The position numbers and the translations under genes were made by a program. Below, piece after piece: positions 1 to 10,699 of a DNA stretch of 64,000 nt (positions are counted from its first letter, which is position 1; every line of letters begins with the position of its first letter). The DNA lies in the NCBI RefSeq assembly GCF_002943465.1, contig NZ_PTQY01000001.1, positions 1 through 64,000 on the forward strand, given 5' to 3'. The DNA is from Rhodoferax sp. TS-BS-61-7. Its GTDB lineage: Bacteria > Pseudomonadota > Gammaproteobacteria > Burkholderiales > Burkholderiaceae_C. Below the pieces are notes generated by a model. That model was given only the letters and a program-made list of their open reading frames with translations. It was not told where the DNA came from and searched no databases.

Positions 1-131
1 GGCTGAGGTGGTTGTGGGTCATTGGCAAACCTGTCGGTGTAGGAACCAAAAGGCTAACCAATTCACTCCATCCTCAGCCCTTCGTCATGCGCTCATGAGG
101 TGTCGCAATTCGATTTGGAAATCAAGAAATA

Positions 132-180
132 GGGCTCTAGCCCACGTAGATACTGCGCAAGCAGCTCCTGAATCTATAGC
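132..180 (+). repeat. 49-bp dispersed repeat, copy R1
   Basis: This copy begins GGGCTCTAGCCCACGTAGA, carries the core TGCGCAAGCAGCT and ends in ATAGC. It is intergenic and lies six bases beyond the stop codon of the minus-strand GGDEF/EAL gene. It is the same length as six of the other seven copies and matches them over most positions. The core here is followed by CCTGAAT instead of the commoner ATCAAAT. Confidence 0.8.
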
Positions 181-185
181 AAACC

Positions 186-3100
186 TCAGCGCCCGCGGCG
201 CCGGTCGGGCCGCTCCTCTTGGGCCTGCAGCCAGGCCACCCAGTCGTCTACGGCCAGCGGGCGGCTGAAGCAGTAGCCCTGCAGCTCGTCGCAGCCCAGC
301 GCGGTCAGCGTCTGGGCGGTGGGCAGGTTTTCCACGCCCTCGGCCACCACCTTCAGGCCCAGCGTGTGGCCTAAGGCAATCACCGCGTGCACGATGGCCG
401 CGTCGGCGCTGTCATCCAGCATGCCGTAAACGAAGGACTGGTCGACCTTGAGCTTGTCGATCTCGAAGCGCTTGAGGTACGCCAGGCTGGAGTAACCGGT
501 GCCAAAGTCGTCGATGGCAATGTGCACGCCCAACGCCTTGAGCGCACTCACCTGCGCCTGCGCGGCTACCGGGTTGTCCATCAGCTGTGACTCGGTAAGC
601 TCCAGCTCCAGCAGGCCGGGCTCCATGCCTGAGGCCTCCAGCACGCCGCGCAGCTGGTCCACCAGCTCCGGGTCGGCCAGCTGCGCCACCGACAGGTTGA
701 CCGACAGCTCCAGCCCCTTGCACAGGCCCTGCGCCTGCAGCGCCACCCACTGGGCGCAGGCCTCGCGCAGCACCCACAAGCCGATCGGCTTGATCAGGCC
801 CGTCTCTTCGGCCAGATGAATAAAGTGGCTGGGCGCCACCTGCCCCAGCAGCGGGTTGTGCCAGCGCAGCAGGGCTTCGGCGCCCTGCACGCGGCGTGTG
901 CGCGCGTTCAGGCGCGGCTGAAAGTGCAGGCTGAACTCGTCGTTGGCCAGCGCCTGGCGCAGCTGGCCCTCCATGGTCTGGCGGGCCTGCACACGCTGGT
1001 CGGTCTCGGGGGAGAAAAAACGCGCCATGTCGCGCCCCGCCGCCTTGGCCTCGTACATGGCGGCGTCGGCGCGGCGCATCAGTTCGTCCTGCGCGGTGGC
1101 ATCTTCGGGGTACAGGGCCACGCCCACGCTGCACGACACGGTGAGGTTGTTGCCTTCCACCATGGCGCTTTGGCGCAGAGAAGGCATCAGGCGCTGGTTC
1201 ACCATGCTGGACAGCTCCTCGCGATCCACCACATGGCGCAGGATGATGACGAACTCGTCCCCGCCCAGCCGACTCACGGTGTCGTCCGCGCGCACCGACA
1301 TGCTCAGGCGCCGCGCCACGGTGCGCAGGAGGCCATCGCCAATGTGGTGGCCCAGGGTGTCATTGATGAACTTGAAGCGGTCCAGGTCGATGAACAACAC
1401 AGCCACTTTTTCGCCCGAGTGTTGGGCCTGTGCCAAGGCCTCGGCCAGGCGCTGCTGGCACAGCGAGCGATTCGGCAGCTCGGTCAGCACATCGTGCTGG
1501 GCCAGAAAGCGGATGCGCTCTTCCTTGGCCTTGCGGTCGGTGATGTCGATGGAGATGCCGATGTAGTTGACCACCTCGCCGCTGGTGGCGCTTTTGTGCA
1601 CCGCCGACACCATGAGCCAGGCTGGGTAACTCTCACCCGACTGCTTGCGGATGCGCACCTCACCCTGCCAGGCGTCCTTGTCCTCCAGGTCGGACCACAC
1701 CATGTCCTGCGGGCTGTCCATCACATGGCCCAGGTCGTGGCCAATCACCTCGTAAAAATCGTAGGCCGTGCTGCGGCAGAAGGCGCGGTTCACGCTGATG
1801 ATCTTGCGCGACTCGTCCATGATGATGATGCTCTCGCTGGAGGCCTCAAACACCTTGGCCCACAGCTCCAGGCGCTGCTCCATGACCTTGAGTTTGTTGA
1901 TGGGCGCAAACGCCGTGAGGATGGCGTCGCGCCCCTGGAATTTGAGCCGCCGGGCTGACAGCACGGCCCAGGACGGTGCGCTACCACCCAGCCAACGCAC
2001 CTCAAATTCGTCCACCGCGTCAAAGTCCGATAGGCGCTGAAAGAACCGACCACGAACGCTGGCCTCTAGCCCGGTGCGCCAGGGGTCTACGGTCAGCCCG
2101 CCTAGCCAGGGCTGGGCCGGGGCATTGGCGTGCAGCACCTCGTGATCGGGCACCGAGGTCACCACCATGGGCATGGGAAAGGCCTCCACCAGCTCCAACT
2201 GCGCTTCGGCCGCGCGGGCACTGGCCGCCAGCTCTTGCTGGGCCAGGCGGTCGTGGTCCAGCTGGGCCAGCATGCCGTTGAAGGCGGTGAACAGCTGGCC
2301 GATTTCGTCGCGGCTGTGCCAGCTGGCACGGCGTGTGTAGTCAGCGGTATGGCGCACATCATCGGCCACACGCGCCAGCGCCTGCAGCGGCCGCGCAATC
2401 TGGCTGGCTACCAAGTACACCAAACTCAAAATACAACCCAGCAGCAAGAGCGCGGTGCCCAGGTGCAGCCACATGCGCTGGAACAGACCGTCCACCCGCG
2501 CATCCAGCAGCAGCTGCATTTGCTCTAGCCCCACGCGCCAGGCATCGTCCAGCCCGGCCAGAGCGGCCTGGTAGGCCTGCTCCAGGGCCGCCGCCTCCTG
2601 GGCGCTCAGGCCGTCGGCCGAGGCAGCTTGCACGGTGCGCGAAAACTGGCGCGCCTGCAGCAGCAGCGCCGTGCGGGTGGCACCCAACCCGGCCTGCAGC
2701 TGCGGTGTGCCGGCCAGCCAGGCCTGTTCGTAATCGGACTCCATGCCCTGCAGCACGGCATCGAGTCGGCCCACCAGCGTGAGCAACTGGGCGCTGGGGT
2801 TTTGCCCTTGCGAGGTCTGGCCCCAGTGCTGCATGAAATCGCGCGTGTCGTACAGCACCTGCAAGAGTTCCGGAAAGCGCAGCACCGTGAGCGACATCAC
2901 GTAATAACTGTCCAGGTCGGGGTCCAGAATCAGGTTGGACTGGTTGCCTACGATGGTGAGCAGGTCGCGCCCCTGCGACAAGAGCGCGGTTTTGTTGCCC
3001 TTGCTGGACGGCGTCTGCAGCAGGGTGTGCAGGCGCTGCGAGGCTTCGGTGGTGTGCAACGCGGCGTCATGCGCCTCGCGGATGGCGTCCAGCGCCTTCA

Positions 3101-3362
3101 AGTCATCGGCAAACCGGGGCGCCACCGCTTGCGGCGGCACGGCAGGCGCCGGCACCCGAAACACCCCCATCAAATTGCGCCGCACGACCTCGGCGTAGTG
3201 GGCGCCCACAATTTCCTTGCGCGCAAAGTCAATCGCCAGGTACTTCTCGTGGATCAGGATGCCCGAGACGTAGATAACAGCGGTCAGGTCGAGCAGGTAA
3301 ATGAGGGTGAGCTTGCGCCCCACACTCAAACGGCCCAGCCACAGCGGAATTTTTGACAGCAT
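186..3362 (-). CDS. Membrane PAS-GGDEF-EAL cyclic-di-GMP signalling protein
   Basis: Protein of 1058 aa, predicted to make and/or degrade cyclic di-GMP at the inner membrane. In order: a transmembrane helix near residues 16-36, a periplasmic region, a second helix near 298-318, HAMP (about 320-375), a PAS region (about 515-625), GGDEF and EAL. The GGDEF site reads GGDEF near 700, with an RxxD inhibitory site (RADD) five residues before it. The EAL domain has EALLRW near 827, ELTES, and DDFGTGYSS near 950. Both catalytic signatures look intact, so which activity dominates cannot be read from sequence. The start at 3362 was chosen because GGAAGGA lies 8 bases upstream and MLSKIPLWL begins the membrane-proximal segment; an upstream in-frame start at 3464 would run into the icmF 3' end. 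A single-gene unit downstream of icmF. Confidence 0.93.
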   Translation of the reverse strand: MLSKIPLWLGRLSVGRKLTLIYLLDLTAVIYVSGILIHEKYLAIDFARKEIVGAHYAEVVRRNLMGVFRVPAPAVPPQAVAPRFADDLKALDAIREAHDAALHTTEASQRLHTLLQTPSSKGNKTALLSQGRDLLTIVGNQSNLILDPDLDSYYVMSLTVLRFPELLQVLYDTRDFMQHWGQTSQGQNPSAQLLTLVGRLDAVLQGMESDYEQAWLAGTPQLQAGLGATRTALLLQARQFSRTVQAASADGLSAQEAAALEQAYQAALAGLDDAWRVGLEQMQLLLDARVDGLFQRMWLHLGTALLLLGCILSLVYLVASQIARPLQALARVADDVRHTADYTRRASWHSRDEIGQLFTAFNGMLAQLDHDRLAQQELAASARAAEAQLELVEAFPMPMVVTSVPDHEVLHANAPAQPWLGGLTVDPWRTGLEASVRGRFFQRLSDFDAVDEFEVRWLGGSAPSWAVLSARRLKFQGRDAILTAFAPINKLKVMEQRLELWAKVFEASSESIIIMDESRKIISVNRAFCRSTAYDFYEVIGHDLGHVMDSPQDMVWSDLEDKDAWQGEVRIRKQSGESYPAWLMVSAVHKSATSGEVVNYIGISIDITDRKAKEERIRFLAQHDVLTELPNRSLCQQRLAEALAQAQHSGEKVAVLFIDLDRFKFINDTLGHHIGDGLLRTVARRLSMSVRADDTVSRLGGDEFVIILRHVVDREELSSMVNQRLMPSLRQSAMVEGNNLTVSCSVGVALYPEDATAQDELMRRADAAMYEAKAAGRDMARFFSPETDQRVQARQTMEGQLRQALANDEFSLHFQPRLNARTRRVQGAEALLRWHNPLLGQVAPSHFIHLAEETGLIKPIGLWVLREACAQWVALQAQGLCKGLELSVNLSVAQLADPELVDQLRGVLEASGMEPGLLELELTESQLMDNPVAAQAQVSALKALGVHIAIDDFGTGYSSLAYLKRFEIDKLKVDQSFVYGMLDDSADAAIVHAVIALGHTLGLKVVAEGVENLPTAQTLTALGCDELQGYCFSRPLAVDDWVAWLQAQEERPDRRRGR

Positions 3363-3429
3363 CACGTGTCCTTCCCAACGAAGGAACACACCAAGCAATA
3401 AGCGCACCAACTTGGCGCAGGCTGCTTTT

Positions 3430-6400
3430 TTACATATTGCGCCGGTACTGCCCACCCACCTCAAACAGCGCGCTGGTGATCTGGCCCAGCGAGCAAACGC
3501 GCACGGCGTCCATCAGCACGTCAAACACGTTTTGGTTGTCGATGACGGCCTGCTGCAGCTTTTTGAGCATGGCGGGCGCCGCGTCTGCATGGCGAGTGTG
3601 GAAATCGGCCAGGCGTTTGAGCTGGTTTTGCTTTTCTTCATCGGTGCTGCGCGCCAGCTCCAGCTTCTCCATCACCTGGTCGCCATGCGGGTTGCGGAAG
3701 GTGTTGACGCCGATGATGGGCAGCTCGCCGGTGTGCTTGAGCATCTCGTAGTGCATCGACTCGTCCTGGATCTTGCCGCGCTGGTAGCCGGTTTCCATGG
3801 CACCCAACACACCGCCGCGCTCGGCAATGCTTTCAAACTCTTTGAGCACGGCCTCTTCCACCAACTCGGTCAGCTCTTCGATGATGAAGGCGCCTTGTGA
3901 AGGGTTCTCGTTCTTGGCCAGGCCCCACTCGCGGTTGATGATGAGCTGGATGGCCATGGCACGGCGCACGCTGTCTTCGGTGGGCGTGGTGATGGCCTCG
4001 TCGAATGCATTGGTGTGCAGGCTGTTGCAGTTGTCGTAGATCGCAATCAGCGCCTGCAGCGTGGTGCGGATGTCGTTGAACTGGATCTCCTGCGCGTGCA
4101 GACTGCGGCCACTGGTCTGGATGTGGTACTTGAGTTTCTGGCTGCGTTCGTTGGCGCCGTACTTCTCTTTCATCGCCACGGCCCAGATGCGGCGCGCCAC
4201 GCGGCCCATCACGGTGTACTCCGGGTCCATGCCGTTGCTGAAGAAGAAGCTCAGGTTGGGCGCGAAGTCGTCGATGTGCATGCCGCGCGCCAGGTACGCC
4301 TCCACAAAGGTGAAGCCGTTGGACAGCGTGAACGCCAGTTGTGAAATCGGGTTCGCGCCCGCTTCGGCAATGTGGTACCCGCTGATGGACACACTGTAGA
4401 AATTGCGCACGTCGTGGTGCACAAAGTACTCGGCAATGTCGCCCATCACCTTCAATGAAAACTCTGTGCTGAAGATGCAGGTGTTTTGGCCCTGGTCTTC
4501 CTTCAGGATGTCGGCCTGCACCGTGCCGCGCACATTGGCCAGCACCCACTCCTTGATCTTGGCGACCTCAGTGTCAGTCGGCTGCCGGCCGTTGTCAGCC
4601 TGAAATTTTTCAATGTTCTGGTCGATGGCCGTGTTCATGAACATGGCCAGGATGCTGGGCGCGGGCCCGTTGATGGTCATGGACACGCTGGTGGACGGGC
4701 TGCACAAATCGAACCCGCCATACAGCACCTTCATGTCGTCCAACGTGGCAATGCTCACACCGCTGTTGCCCACCTTGCCGTAGATGTCAGGGCGCGGGTC
4801 GGGGTCGTTGCCGTAGAGCGTGACCGAGTCGAACGCGGTGCTCAGGCGCTTGGCGGCCATGCCGCAGGAGAGCAGCTTGAAACGTGTGTTGGTGCGAAAC
4901 GCATCGCCCTCGCCCGCGAACATACGTGTGGGGTCTTCGCCCTCGCGCTTGAAGGCAAAGGTGCCTGCGGTGTAGGGGTAGCTGCCGGGCACGTTGTCCA
5001 GCATCAGCCACTGCAATACCTCGCCCTGGTCTTCGTACTGCGGCAGCGCCACCTTGCGGATGGTGGTGCCACTCAAACTCTTGGTGGTCAGCGCGGTGCG
5101 GATTTCCTTGTCGCGAATTTTCACCACGTACTCGTCGCCCGCGTAGGCCTTCTGCATCTCGGGCCACTGGGCCAGCAGCTTGCGCTCGGCCGCACCCATG
5201 CGCTCTTCGCGCTGGGCGGCCAGATCGTTCACGGCCAATACGGCACGCTCTTTGTCCGGGTTGGCCTCCTGCAGCATGCGGCCACTTTCGCGCAGTTGCT
5301 GGATTTCACGCGCCAATTTGGCCTGCTCGCGCGCACGCTTTTTGTAGCCGCGCACGGTGTCGCTGATCTCCGCCAGATACCGCGTGCGCGCCGCATTCAC
5401 CACGGGCGTCTGGTTGCTGCTGTGACGCACCGCCACCTTGGGCAACATGCCGTCTTTCAATGGCACGCCCAGGGCCTGCAGACGCGGCAGCAGCGCCTGG
5501 TACAGCGCGGTCACGCCGTCGTCGTTGAAACGCGCGGCCATGGTGCCGAACACCGGCATCTGGTCGGTGGGTGTGGTCCAGGCTTCCTTGTTGCGCTGCA
5601 CCTGCTTGGACACGTCGCGCAGCGCATCGCTGGCGCCCTTGCGGTCGAACTTGTTGATGGCCACAAACTCCGCAAAGTCCAGCATGTCGATTTTTTCGAG
5701 CTGGCTGGCCGCGCCGAACTCGGGCGTCATCACATACATGGGCACATCCACCAGCGGCGCAATGGCCGCATCGCCCTGGCCTATGCCCGAGGTTTCCACC
5801 ACCACCAGATCGAAGCCCGCCACCTTGCAGGCGGCAATCACATCGGGCAAGGCGGCGCTGATTTCGGAGCCGAAGTCGCGCGTGGCCAGGCTGCGCATGA
5901 AGACGCGGTTGCCCTGCTGCCAAGGACTGATGGCATTCATGCGGATTCGGTCGCCCAGCAGCGCACCACCGCTCTTGCGGCGCGACGGGTCGATGGAGAT
6001 CACCGCCACACGCAAGCTGTCGTTCTGGTCCAGCCGCAAGCGGCGGATCAGCTCGTCGGTGAGGCTGGACTTGCCGGCGCCACCGGTGCCGGTGATGCCC
6101 ACCGCCGCTATTTTTTTAGTAGCTGCTTGCGCACGTATCTCTTGTGCTAGAGCCGGATTTACCTTGGAAGCCTCGATGGCGGTGAGCAACTGGGATAAAG
6201 CGCGCCAAGAGGCCTCGGTATGGCCCTGGATGGCAGTGAGGTCAGTGGGTGCCAGCGCGGTGATGTCCTTATCACACATCATCACCATCTCGCCAATCAT
6301 GCCGGCGAGACCCATGCGCTGGCCATCTTCGGGGCTGTAGATGCGGGCCACGCCGTAGGCATGCAGCTCGCGGATTTCGGCCGACACGATGACGCCACCG

Positions 6401-6723
6401 CCGCCGCCAAACACCTGGATGTGCGCGCCGCCCCGGGCCTTCAACAAGTCCACCATGTACTTGAAGTACTCCACATGGCCGCCCTGGTAGGAGCTGATGG
6501 CGATGCCCTGCACGTCTTCCTGCAAGGCGGCCGTGACCACCTCGTCCACGCTGCGGTTGTGCCCCAAGTGGATGACCTCGGCACCCATGCCTTGCAGGAT
6601 GCGGCGCATGATGTTGATGGCCGCGTCGTGCCCGTCAAACAGGCTGGCCGCGGTGACAAAACGCACCTTGTGCGTGGGGCGGTAGTTGGCCAGGGCCTTG
6701 AAGTCAGCGGACAGATCGGTCAT
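3430..6723 (-). CDS. icmF: Fused isobutyryl-CoA mutase (IcmF)
   Basis: Protein of 1097 aa with the three-part IcmF architecture: an N-terminal cobalamin-binding domain (about 1-145, SLFDGHDAA with His32), a central MeaB-like G-protein chaperone (Walker [10 protein letters not shown] near 213-220, NKFD near 355) and a C-terminal acyl-CoA mutase barrel (about 560-1090). Family knowledge: IcmF interconverts isobutyryl-CoA and n-butyryl-CoA, and some members also act on pivalyl-CoA or isovaleryl-CoA, using adenosylcobalamin; the G domain handles cofactor loading. The length fits the fused family rather than MutA/MutB. Residues about 190-206, the linker just before the P-loop, are encoded by a copy of the dispersed repeat (R2). 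A 22-bp palindrome lies 37 bp upstream, suggesting control by a branched-chain or acyl-CoA responsive regulator. No strong ribosome-binding site precedes this ATG. Confidence 0.95.
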   Translation of the reverse strand: MTDLSADFKALANYRPTHKVRFVTAASLFDGHDAAINIMRRILQGMGAEVIHLGHNRSVDEVVTAALQEDVQGIAISSYQGGHVEYFKYMVDLLKARGGAHIQVFGGGGGVIVSAEIRELHAYGVARIYSPEDGQRMGLAGMIGEMVMMCDKDITALAPTDLTAIQGHTEASWRALSQLLTAIEASKVNPALAQEIRAQAATKKIAAVGITGTGGAGKSSLTDELIRRLRLDQNDSLRVAVISIDPSRRKSGGALLGDRIRMNAISPWQQGNRVFMRSLATRDFGSEISAALPDVIAACKVAGFDLVVVETSGIGQGDAAIAPLVDVPMYVMTPEFGAASQLEKIDMLDFAEFVAINKFDRKGASDALRDVSKQVQRNKEAWTTPTDQMPVFGTMAARFNDDGVTALYQALLPRLQALGVPLKDGMLPKVAVRHSSNQTPVVNAARTRYLAEISDTVRGYKKRAREQAKLAREIQQLRESGRMLQEANPDKERAVLAVNDLAAQREERMGAAERKLLAQWPEMQKAYAGDEYVVKIRDKEIRTALTTKSLSGTTIRKVALPQYEDQGEVLQWLMLDNVPGSYPYTAGTFAFKREGEDPTRMFAGEGDAFRTNTRFKLLSCGMAAKRLSTAFDSVTLYGNDPDPRPDIYGKVGNSGVSIATLDDMKVLYGGFDLCSPSTSVSMTINGPAPSILAMFMNTAIDQNIEKFQADNGRQPTDTEVAKIKEWVLANVRGTVQADILKEDQGQNTCIFSTEFSLKVMGDIAEYFVHHDVRNFYSVSISGYHIAEAGANPISQLAFTLSNGFTFVEAYLARGMHIDDFAPNLSFFFSNGMDPEYTVMGRVARRIWAVAMKEKYGANERSQKLKYHIQTSGRSLHAQEIQFNDIRTTLQALIAIYDNCNSLHTNAFDEAITTPTEDSVRRAMAIQLIINREWGLAKNENPSQGAFIIEELTELVEEAVLKEFESIAERGGVLGAMETGYQRGKIQDESMHYEMLKHTGELPIIGVNTFRNPHGDQVMEKLELARSTDEEKQNQLKRLADFHTRHADAAPAMLKKLQQAVIDNQNVFDVLMDAVRVCSLGQITSALFEVGGQYRRNM
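6107..6154 (-). repeat. Dispersed repeat, copy R2, inside icmF
   Basis: Read on the minus strand this 48-bp copy runs GGCTCTAGCACAAGAGATA, then TGCGCAAGCAGCTACT, then ATAGC. It lies wholly within icmF and is in frame, encoding [16 protein letters not shown] in the linker between the B12-binding domain and the GTPase P-loop. The frame used is the only one on this strand of the repeat that has no stop codon. Confidence 0.8.
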
Positions 6724-6759
6724 GGGGGCGCTCGCAGAAAAGGGGCCAAAACTGGCGAA

Positions 6760-6781
6760 TTGACGTTTACGTAAACGTCAA
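6760..6781. promoter_or_regulatory. 22-bp perfect palindromic operator candidate upstream of icmF
   Basis: The half-site TTGACGTTTAC is followed directly by its exact reverse complement, 22 bp with no mismatch. It lies 37 bp before the icmF start and about 170 bp before the divergent ROK gene. The ACGTTTACGTAAACGT centre resembles sites I associate with LiuR-type (MerR family) control of branched-chain amino acid and acyl-CoA catabolism; that match is from memory and is inference. Confidence 0.75.
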
Positions 6782-6953
6782 CTGTAAACCAGTTCCCCCA
6801 ACGCAGGCTTACGCATTTACCCGGCCCGAAACGGCGTGACTTTGGCCTGAATTTGGTCTAAGTTCGATCTTGTCTGGCTGAAGCACCCCCCATACGATTC
6901 GCCACCACCCCGAGCCAGACGATGGGTGGAACGAAAAATACAGGAGACAGACT

Positions 6954-8156
6954 TTGGCACCCTGGGACGATTTGTCTTTGGACGAGACCGCATTGCTGCA
7001 GGCCATTTTTTGGTCTGAGGGCAGCTCGCGCTTCGCGCTGGCCGACCGCTTGGAGTTTTCCAAGAGCAAAACCAATACCCTGATTGCGGGCCTGCTGGAC
7101 GTGGGCCTGCTGGAAGAGTCCGGCCTGCGCGGCTCCACGGGCGGGCGCCGGCCCGAGACCATCAAGCTCAGCACCGACTTGGGCGTGCTGGTGGGCGTGG
7201 ACCTGGGCGCCACCAGCCTGGACGTGGCCGTGCTGCGCCCCGACCTGACCGTGCTGGCCCGCCACACCGAAACCACCGACGTACGCAGCGGCCCCGGCGT
7301 GGTGCTGGCCCGGCTGCGCGTGTTGATGCGCCAGTTGCTGGGCCAATGCGGCGTGACGCCCAAACAGGTGATAGGCATCGGCATGGGTGTACCCGGCCCG
7401 GTGGACTTTGAACACGCCCAACTGGTGAATCCACCGCTGATGCCCGAGTGGGACAGCTTCTCGATCCGCGACTACCTGCGCGAGGAGTACAGCGCCCCGG
7501 TGTTTGTGGACAACGATGTGAACCTGATGGCGCTGGGCGAGCTGTGGCGCCTGCAAGGTGGGCTGCAAAACTTTTTGGTCATCAAGGTGGGCACCGGCAT
7601 TGGCTGCGGCATCGTCTGCCATGGCGAGGTCTACCGCGGCGCCAATGGCTCGGCCGGTGATGTGGGCCATATCTGTGTGGACGTGGACGGCCCGCGCTGC
7701 CACTGCGGCAAGCTGGGCTGTGTGGAAGTGATGGCAGCGGCCCCCGCCATCGTGCGCTCGGCCACGGAGGCCGCCACCTCGGGAGAAAGCCCTTTGCTGG
7801 CAGCCTCGCTGGAAGCCAACGGCGTGATCACGCCCGAACTAGTAGGCCAGGCCAGCCGCAATGGCGATGCAGCGGCCAACCGCATCATCCAGGAATCGGG
7901 CAGTCGCATCGGGCAGATGCTGGCCTCGGTGGTGAACTTTTTTAACCCTTCGCATGTGTTCATTGGCGGCGGGCTCACGCGCACGGGGCCGCAGTTGCTG
8001 GCCTCGGTGCGGCAAAGCGTGTACCAGCGCTCGCTGGCCCTGTCCACACGGCACCTGGAGATCCAGTACACGCCCTTGGCCGAACGGGCTGGCGTAGTAG
8101 GCGCAGGGGTGCTGGCCATGCAAGAAACCTTGAAACACCGAAAGGCCAGCGCATGA
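6954..8156 (+). CDS. ROK-family transcriptional regulator of the sugar operon
   Basis: Protein of 400 aa with an N-terminal winged helix-turn-helix (about 10-65; FALADRLEFSKSKTN is the probable recognition region) followed by a ROK sugar-kinase-like domain. The ROK zinc signature is visible as CHCGKLGCVE, and VGVDLGATSLD matches the phosphate-binding start of the fold. Family knowledge: such proteins (NagC, Mlc, XylR types) repress sugar genes and sense the sugar or its phosphate. TTG start chosen because CAGGAGA sits 7 bases upstream and no in-frame ATG precedes it. It is the first gene of a six-gene plus-strand run and very probably regulates it. Confidence 0.88.
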   Translation: MAPWDDLSLDETALLQAIFWSEGSSRFALADRLEFSKSKTNTLIAGLLDVGLLEESGLRGSTGGRRPETIKLSTDLGVLVGVDLGATSLDVAVLRPDLTVLARHTETTDVRSGPGVVLARLRVLMRQLLGQCGVTPKQVIGIGMGVPGPVDFEHAQLVNPPLMPEWDSFSIRDYLREEYSAPVFVDNDVNLMALGELWRLQGGLQNFLVIKVGTGIGCGIVCHGEVYRGANGSAGDVGHICVDVDGPRCHCGKLGCVEVMAAAPAIVRSATEAATSGESPLLAASLEANGVITPELVGQASRNGDAAANRIIQESGSRIGQMLASVVNFFNPSHVFIGGGLTRTGPQLLASVRQSVYQRSLALSTRHLEIQYTPLAERAGVVGAGVLAMQETLKHRKASA

Positions 8157-8218
8157 GCGCCGCCCGGCCGCCCGAAGGCGCTCGCACCGCAGCCCGCCAG
8201 GGCGAAGGATCCCATCCT

Positions 8219-9709
8219 ATGAACATTGAATTTCGCGGGACCACCAAGTCCTTTGGCCCGGTGCAAGTGCTGCACGGCGTGGACTTCTCCCTGCCCACCG
8301 GCCAGGTGCTGGGCCTGCTGGGCGAAAACGGCGCGGGCAAGTCCACGCTGATGAAAATCCTGGCCGGCTTTGAGCCTGCCACGGGCGGCAGCTTGCTCAT
8401 CAACGGCACGGAGCACACCTTCACCAACTCCCGCGACGCCGAGGCCCAGGGCATTGTGCTGATCCACCAGGAATTCAGCCTGGCCGAAGACCTGACGATT
8501 GCGCAAAACCTGTTCCTGGGTCACGAGAAGAAACGCGGCTGGGGCGGCCTACTGCTGGATGAAGAGACCATGCGCGCCGAGGCGCAGGTCGCTATTGCCC
8601 AGGTAGGGTTGACCGCCGATGTGAACACGCGGGTGAAAGACCTGATCGTGGCCGAAAAACAGCTGGTGGAAATTGCGCGTGCGCTGTTGCGCAAGGCCCG
8701 CCTGCTGATCATGGACGAGCCCACGGCCACGCTGACGCCCACCGAGACCGAACGCCTGTTTGGCCTGATGCGCCAGCTGAAAAGCGAGGGCGTGACCCTG
8801 GTCTACATCTCGCACAAGCTGGACGAGGTGGAGCGCATGACCGACCAGGTGGTGGTGATGCGCGACGGCCGCTGTGTGGCCCAGCAGCCCACGGCCAGCC
8901 TCTCGCGCCAGCAAATGGCCAACCTGATGGTGGGCCGCGAACTGGCCGACCTGTACCCGCCCAAGGCCACGCCCCCCGCCGCCGCCACACCCGCACTGCG
9001 CGTGCAGGGCATGTGCGTGCCGAGCTGGGCGCAGGACGTGGGCTTTGAAGTGCGCCCCGGCGAGATTCTGGGCTTTGCCGGCCTGGTGGGTGCGGGCCGC
9101 ACCGAGCTGTTCGAAGGCATCATGGGTCTGCGTGCCTGCACTGCAGGCACGGTAGAGCTGCAAGGCCGCGTGCAGACCATCCGCAACCCGCGCGACGCCG
9201 TGCGCCTGGGCCTCACCTACCTGAGCGAAGACCGCAAGGGCAAGGGCCTGCATGTGAACTTTGGCCTGCGCGAAAACCTGACGCTGATGGCGCTGGAGCG
9301 CTACGCCACGCCCTGGCTGCAACCCGCGCTGGAAGACCAGGCGCTGGCCGGCGCGGTGGACGAGTTTGGCATCCGTACCGGCAGTCTGCACATCAAGGCC
9401 TCCAGCCTGTCGGGCGGCAACCAGCAAAAGGTGGCGCTGGCCAAGGTGCTGCACCCCGGCCCCAAGGTGGTGGTGCTGGACGAACCCACGCGCGGCGTGG
9501 ACGTGGGCGCCAAACGTGACATCTATTTACTCATTCAGAAACTGGCAAGCCAGGGCCTGGCCGTCGTCATTATTTCCAGCGAACTCATGGAGCTCATTGG
9601 CCTGTGCCACCGCGTGGCGGTGATGCGTGCGGGCCGGCTGCAAACCGTTCTGGAATCCCAACAACTCACCGAAGAGGAGCTCATCGCCCATGCCACAGGA
9701 ACTCACTAA
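8219..9709 (+). CDS. Sugar ABC transporter ATP-binding protein (RbsA/XylG-like, double ATPase)
   Basis: Protein of 496 aa with two tandem ABC domains, as in RbsA, MglA and XylG. The first has Walker [10 protein letters not shown] near 36-44 and Walker [14 protein letters not shown]. The second has the degenerate Walker [10 protein letters not shown] usual for this family, with LSGGNQQK signature and [14 protein letters not shown]alker B. It would power import of a monosaccharide or polyol through the permease and binding protein encoded next. ATG at 8219 chosen because GAAGGA precedes it at good spacing; the longer in-frame start at 8153 would read through GC-rich repeat-like sequence. Its last 20 bases overlap the permease gene, indicating translational coupling. 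Confidence 0.93.
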   Translation: MNIEFRGTTKSFGPVQVLHGVDFSLPTGQVLGLLGENGAGKSTLMKILAGFEPATGGSLLINGTEHTFTNSRDAEAQGIVLIHQEFSLAEDLTIAQNLFLGHEKKRGWGGLLLDEETMRAEAQVAIAQVGLTADVNTRVKDLIVAEKQLVEIARALLRKARLLIMDEPTATLTPTETERLFGLMRQLKSEGVTLVYISHKLDEVERMTDQVVVMRDGRCVAQQPTASLSRQQMANLMVGRELADLYPPKATPPAAATPALRVQGMCVPSWAQDVGFEVRPGEILGFAGLVGAGRTELFEGIMGLRACTAGTVELQGRVQTIRNPRDAVRLGLTYLSEDRKGKGLHVNFGLRENLTLMALERYATPWLQPALEDQALAGAVDEFGIRTGSLHIKASSLSGGNQQKVALAKVLHPGPKVVVLDEPTRGVDVGAKRDIYLLIQKLASQGLAVVIISSELMELIGLCHRVAVMRAGRLQTVLESQQLTEEELIAHATGTH

Positions 9710-10697
9710 AACCACCGCCCCCGCTGCATCGCAGGCAGGCCAGTGGCTTGCCAAACTGCAGGGCATGGGCCCGGTGATCGGCCTGGTGCTGCTGTGCGTG
9801 GTGGGCACGCTGCTCAACAGCAACTTCGCCACGCTGGACAACATCACCAATGTGCTCACGCGCACGGCCTTTATCGGCATCATCGCCGTGGGCATGTGCT
9901 TCGTCATCGTGTCCGGCGGCATTGACCTGTCAGTGGGCTCCATGGCCGCGCTGATTGCGGGCAGCGTGATCCTGGCGATGAACTACCTGTCACCCAAGCT
10001 GGGCTCGCCCGTGGCCACGGTGGTGCTGGGCATGGCCCTGGCCCTGGTGCTGGGTGCAGCGTTTGGCCTGGCGCACGGCCTCTTGATTACCAAGGGGCGC
10101 ATTGAGCCCTTCATCGTGACGCTGGGCACGCTGGGCATCTTCCGCGCCTACCTGACCTACTTCTCCAACGGTGGTGCCATCACACTGGACAACGACCTGA
10201 CCGACATCTACAGCCCGGTGTACTACGGCAGCCTGGCGGGCATTCCCATCCCCGTGTGGGTGTTTCTGGCCGTGGCGCTGCTGGGCAGCGTGATCCTGAA
10301 CCGCACCACCTTTGGCCGTTATGTGCAGGCCATTGGCTCCAACGAACAGGTGGCGCGCTACGCCGCCGTGGACGTGGACCGGGTGAAGGTGCTGACCTAT
10401 GTGCTGCTGGGCGTATGCGTAGGCATTGCCACCCTGCTCTATGTGCCGCGCCTGGGCTCGGCTTCTCCCACTACCGGCCTGCTATGGGAGCTGGAAGCCA
10501 TTGCCGCCGTCATCGTGGGTGGCACTGCACTCAAGGGTGGCGCGGGCACCATCACCGGCACGGTGGTAGGTGCCGTGCTGCTCTCCGTCATCAGCAACAT
10601 CTTGAACCTGACCAGCATCATCAGCGTCTATTTGAACGCCGCCGTCCAAGGCATCGTGATCATCGCCGTCGCTTTCATGCAGCGGTCGAAAAGATGA
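9690..10697 (+). CDS. Sugar ABC transporter permease (RbsC-like)
   Basis: Protein of 335 aa, strongly hydrophobic with about eight to ten membrane segments and the family features GIDLSVGSM and [12 protein letters not shown]. This is the BPD_transp_2 type permease used for ribose, xylose, galactose or myo-inositol uptake. The start at 9690 is preceded by GAGGAG and lies inside the end of the ATPase gene. The permease presumably forms a homodimeric channel with the double ATPase. Substrate cannot be told from sequence. Confidence 0.93.
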   Translation: MPQELTKTTAPAASQAGQWLAKLQGMGPVIGLVLLCVVGTLLNSNFATLDNITNVLTRTAFIGIIAVGMCFVIVSGGIDLSVGSMAALIAGSVILAMNYLSPKLGSPVATVVLGMALALVLGAAFGLAHGLLITKGRIEPFIVTLGTLGIFRAYLTYFSNGGAITLDNDLTDIYSPVYYGSLAGIPIPVWVFLAVALLGSVILNRTTFGRYVQAIGSNEQVARYAAVDVDRVKVLTYVLLGVCVGIATLLYVPRLGSASPTTGLLWELEAIAAVIVGGTALKGGAGTITGTVVGAVLLSVISNILNLTSIISVYLNAAVQGIVIIAVAFMQRSKR

Positions 10698-10699
10698 CA

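Noticed and set aside
8..268. Small open frame at the left edge and an inverted repeat GGCTGAGG (1-8) / CCTCAGCC (72-79).
   Set aside because: The frame runs through the repeat R1 and into the 3' end of the EAL gene. The inverted repeat is short and its context is cut off by the window edge.
4486..6150. A 554-codon open frame antisense to icmF.
   Set aside because: Shadow of the icmF codons; the product is rich in His, Gln and Arg without recognisable domains, as are similar frames opposite the GGDEF/EAL and molybdopterin genes.
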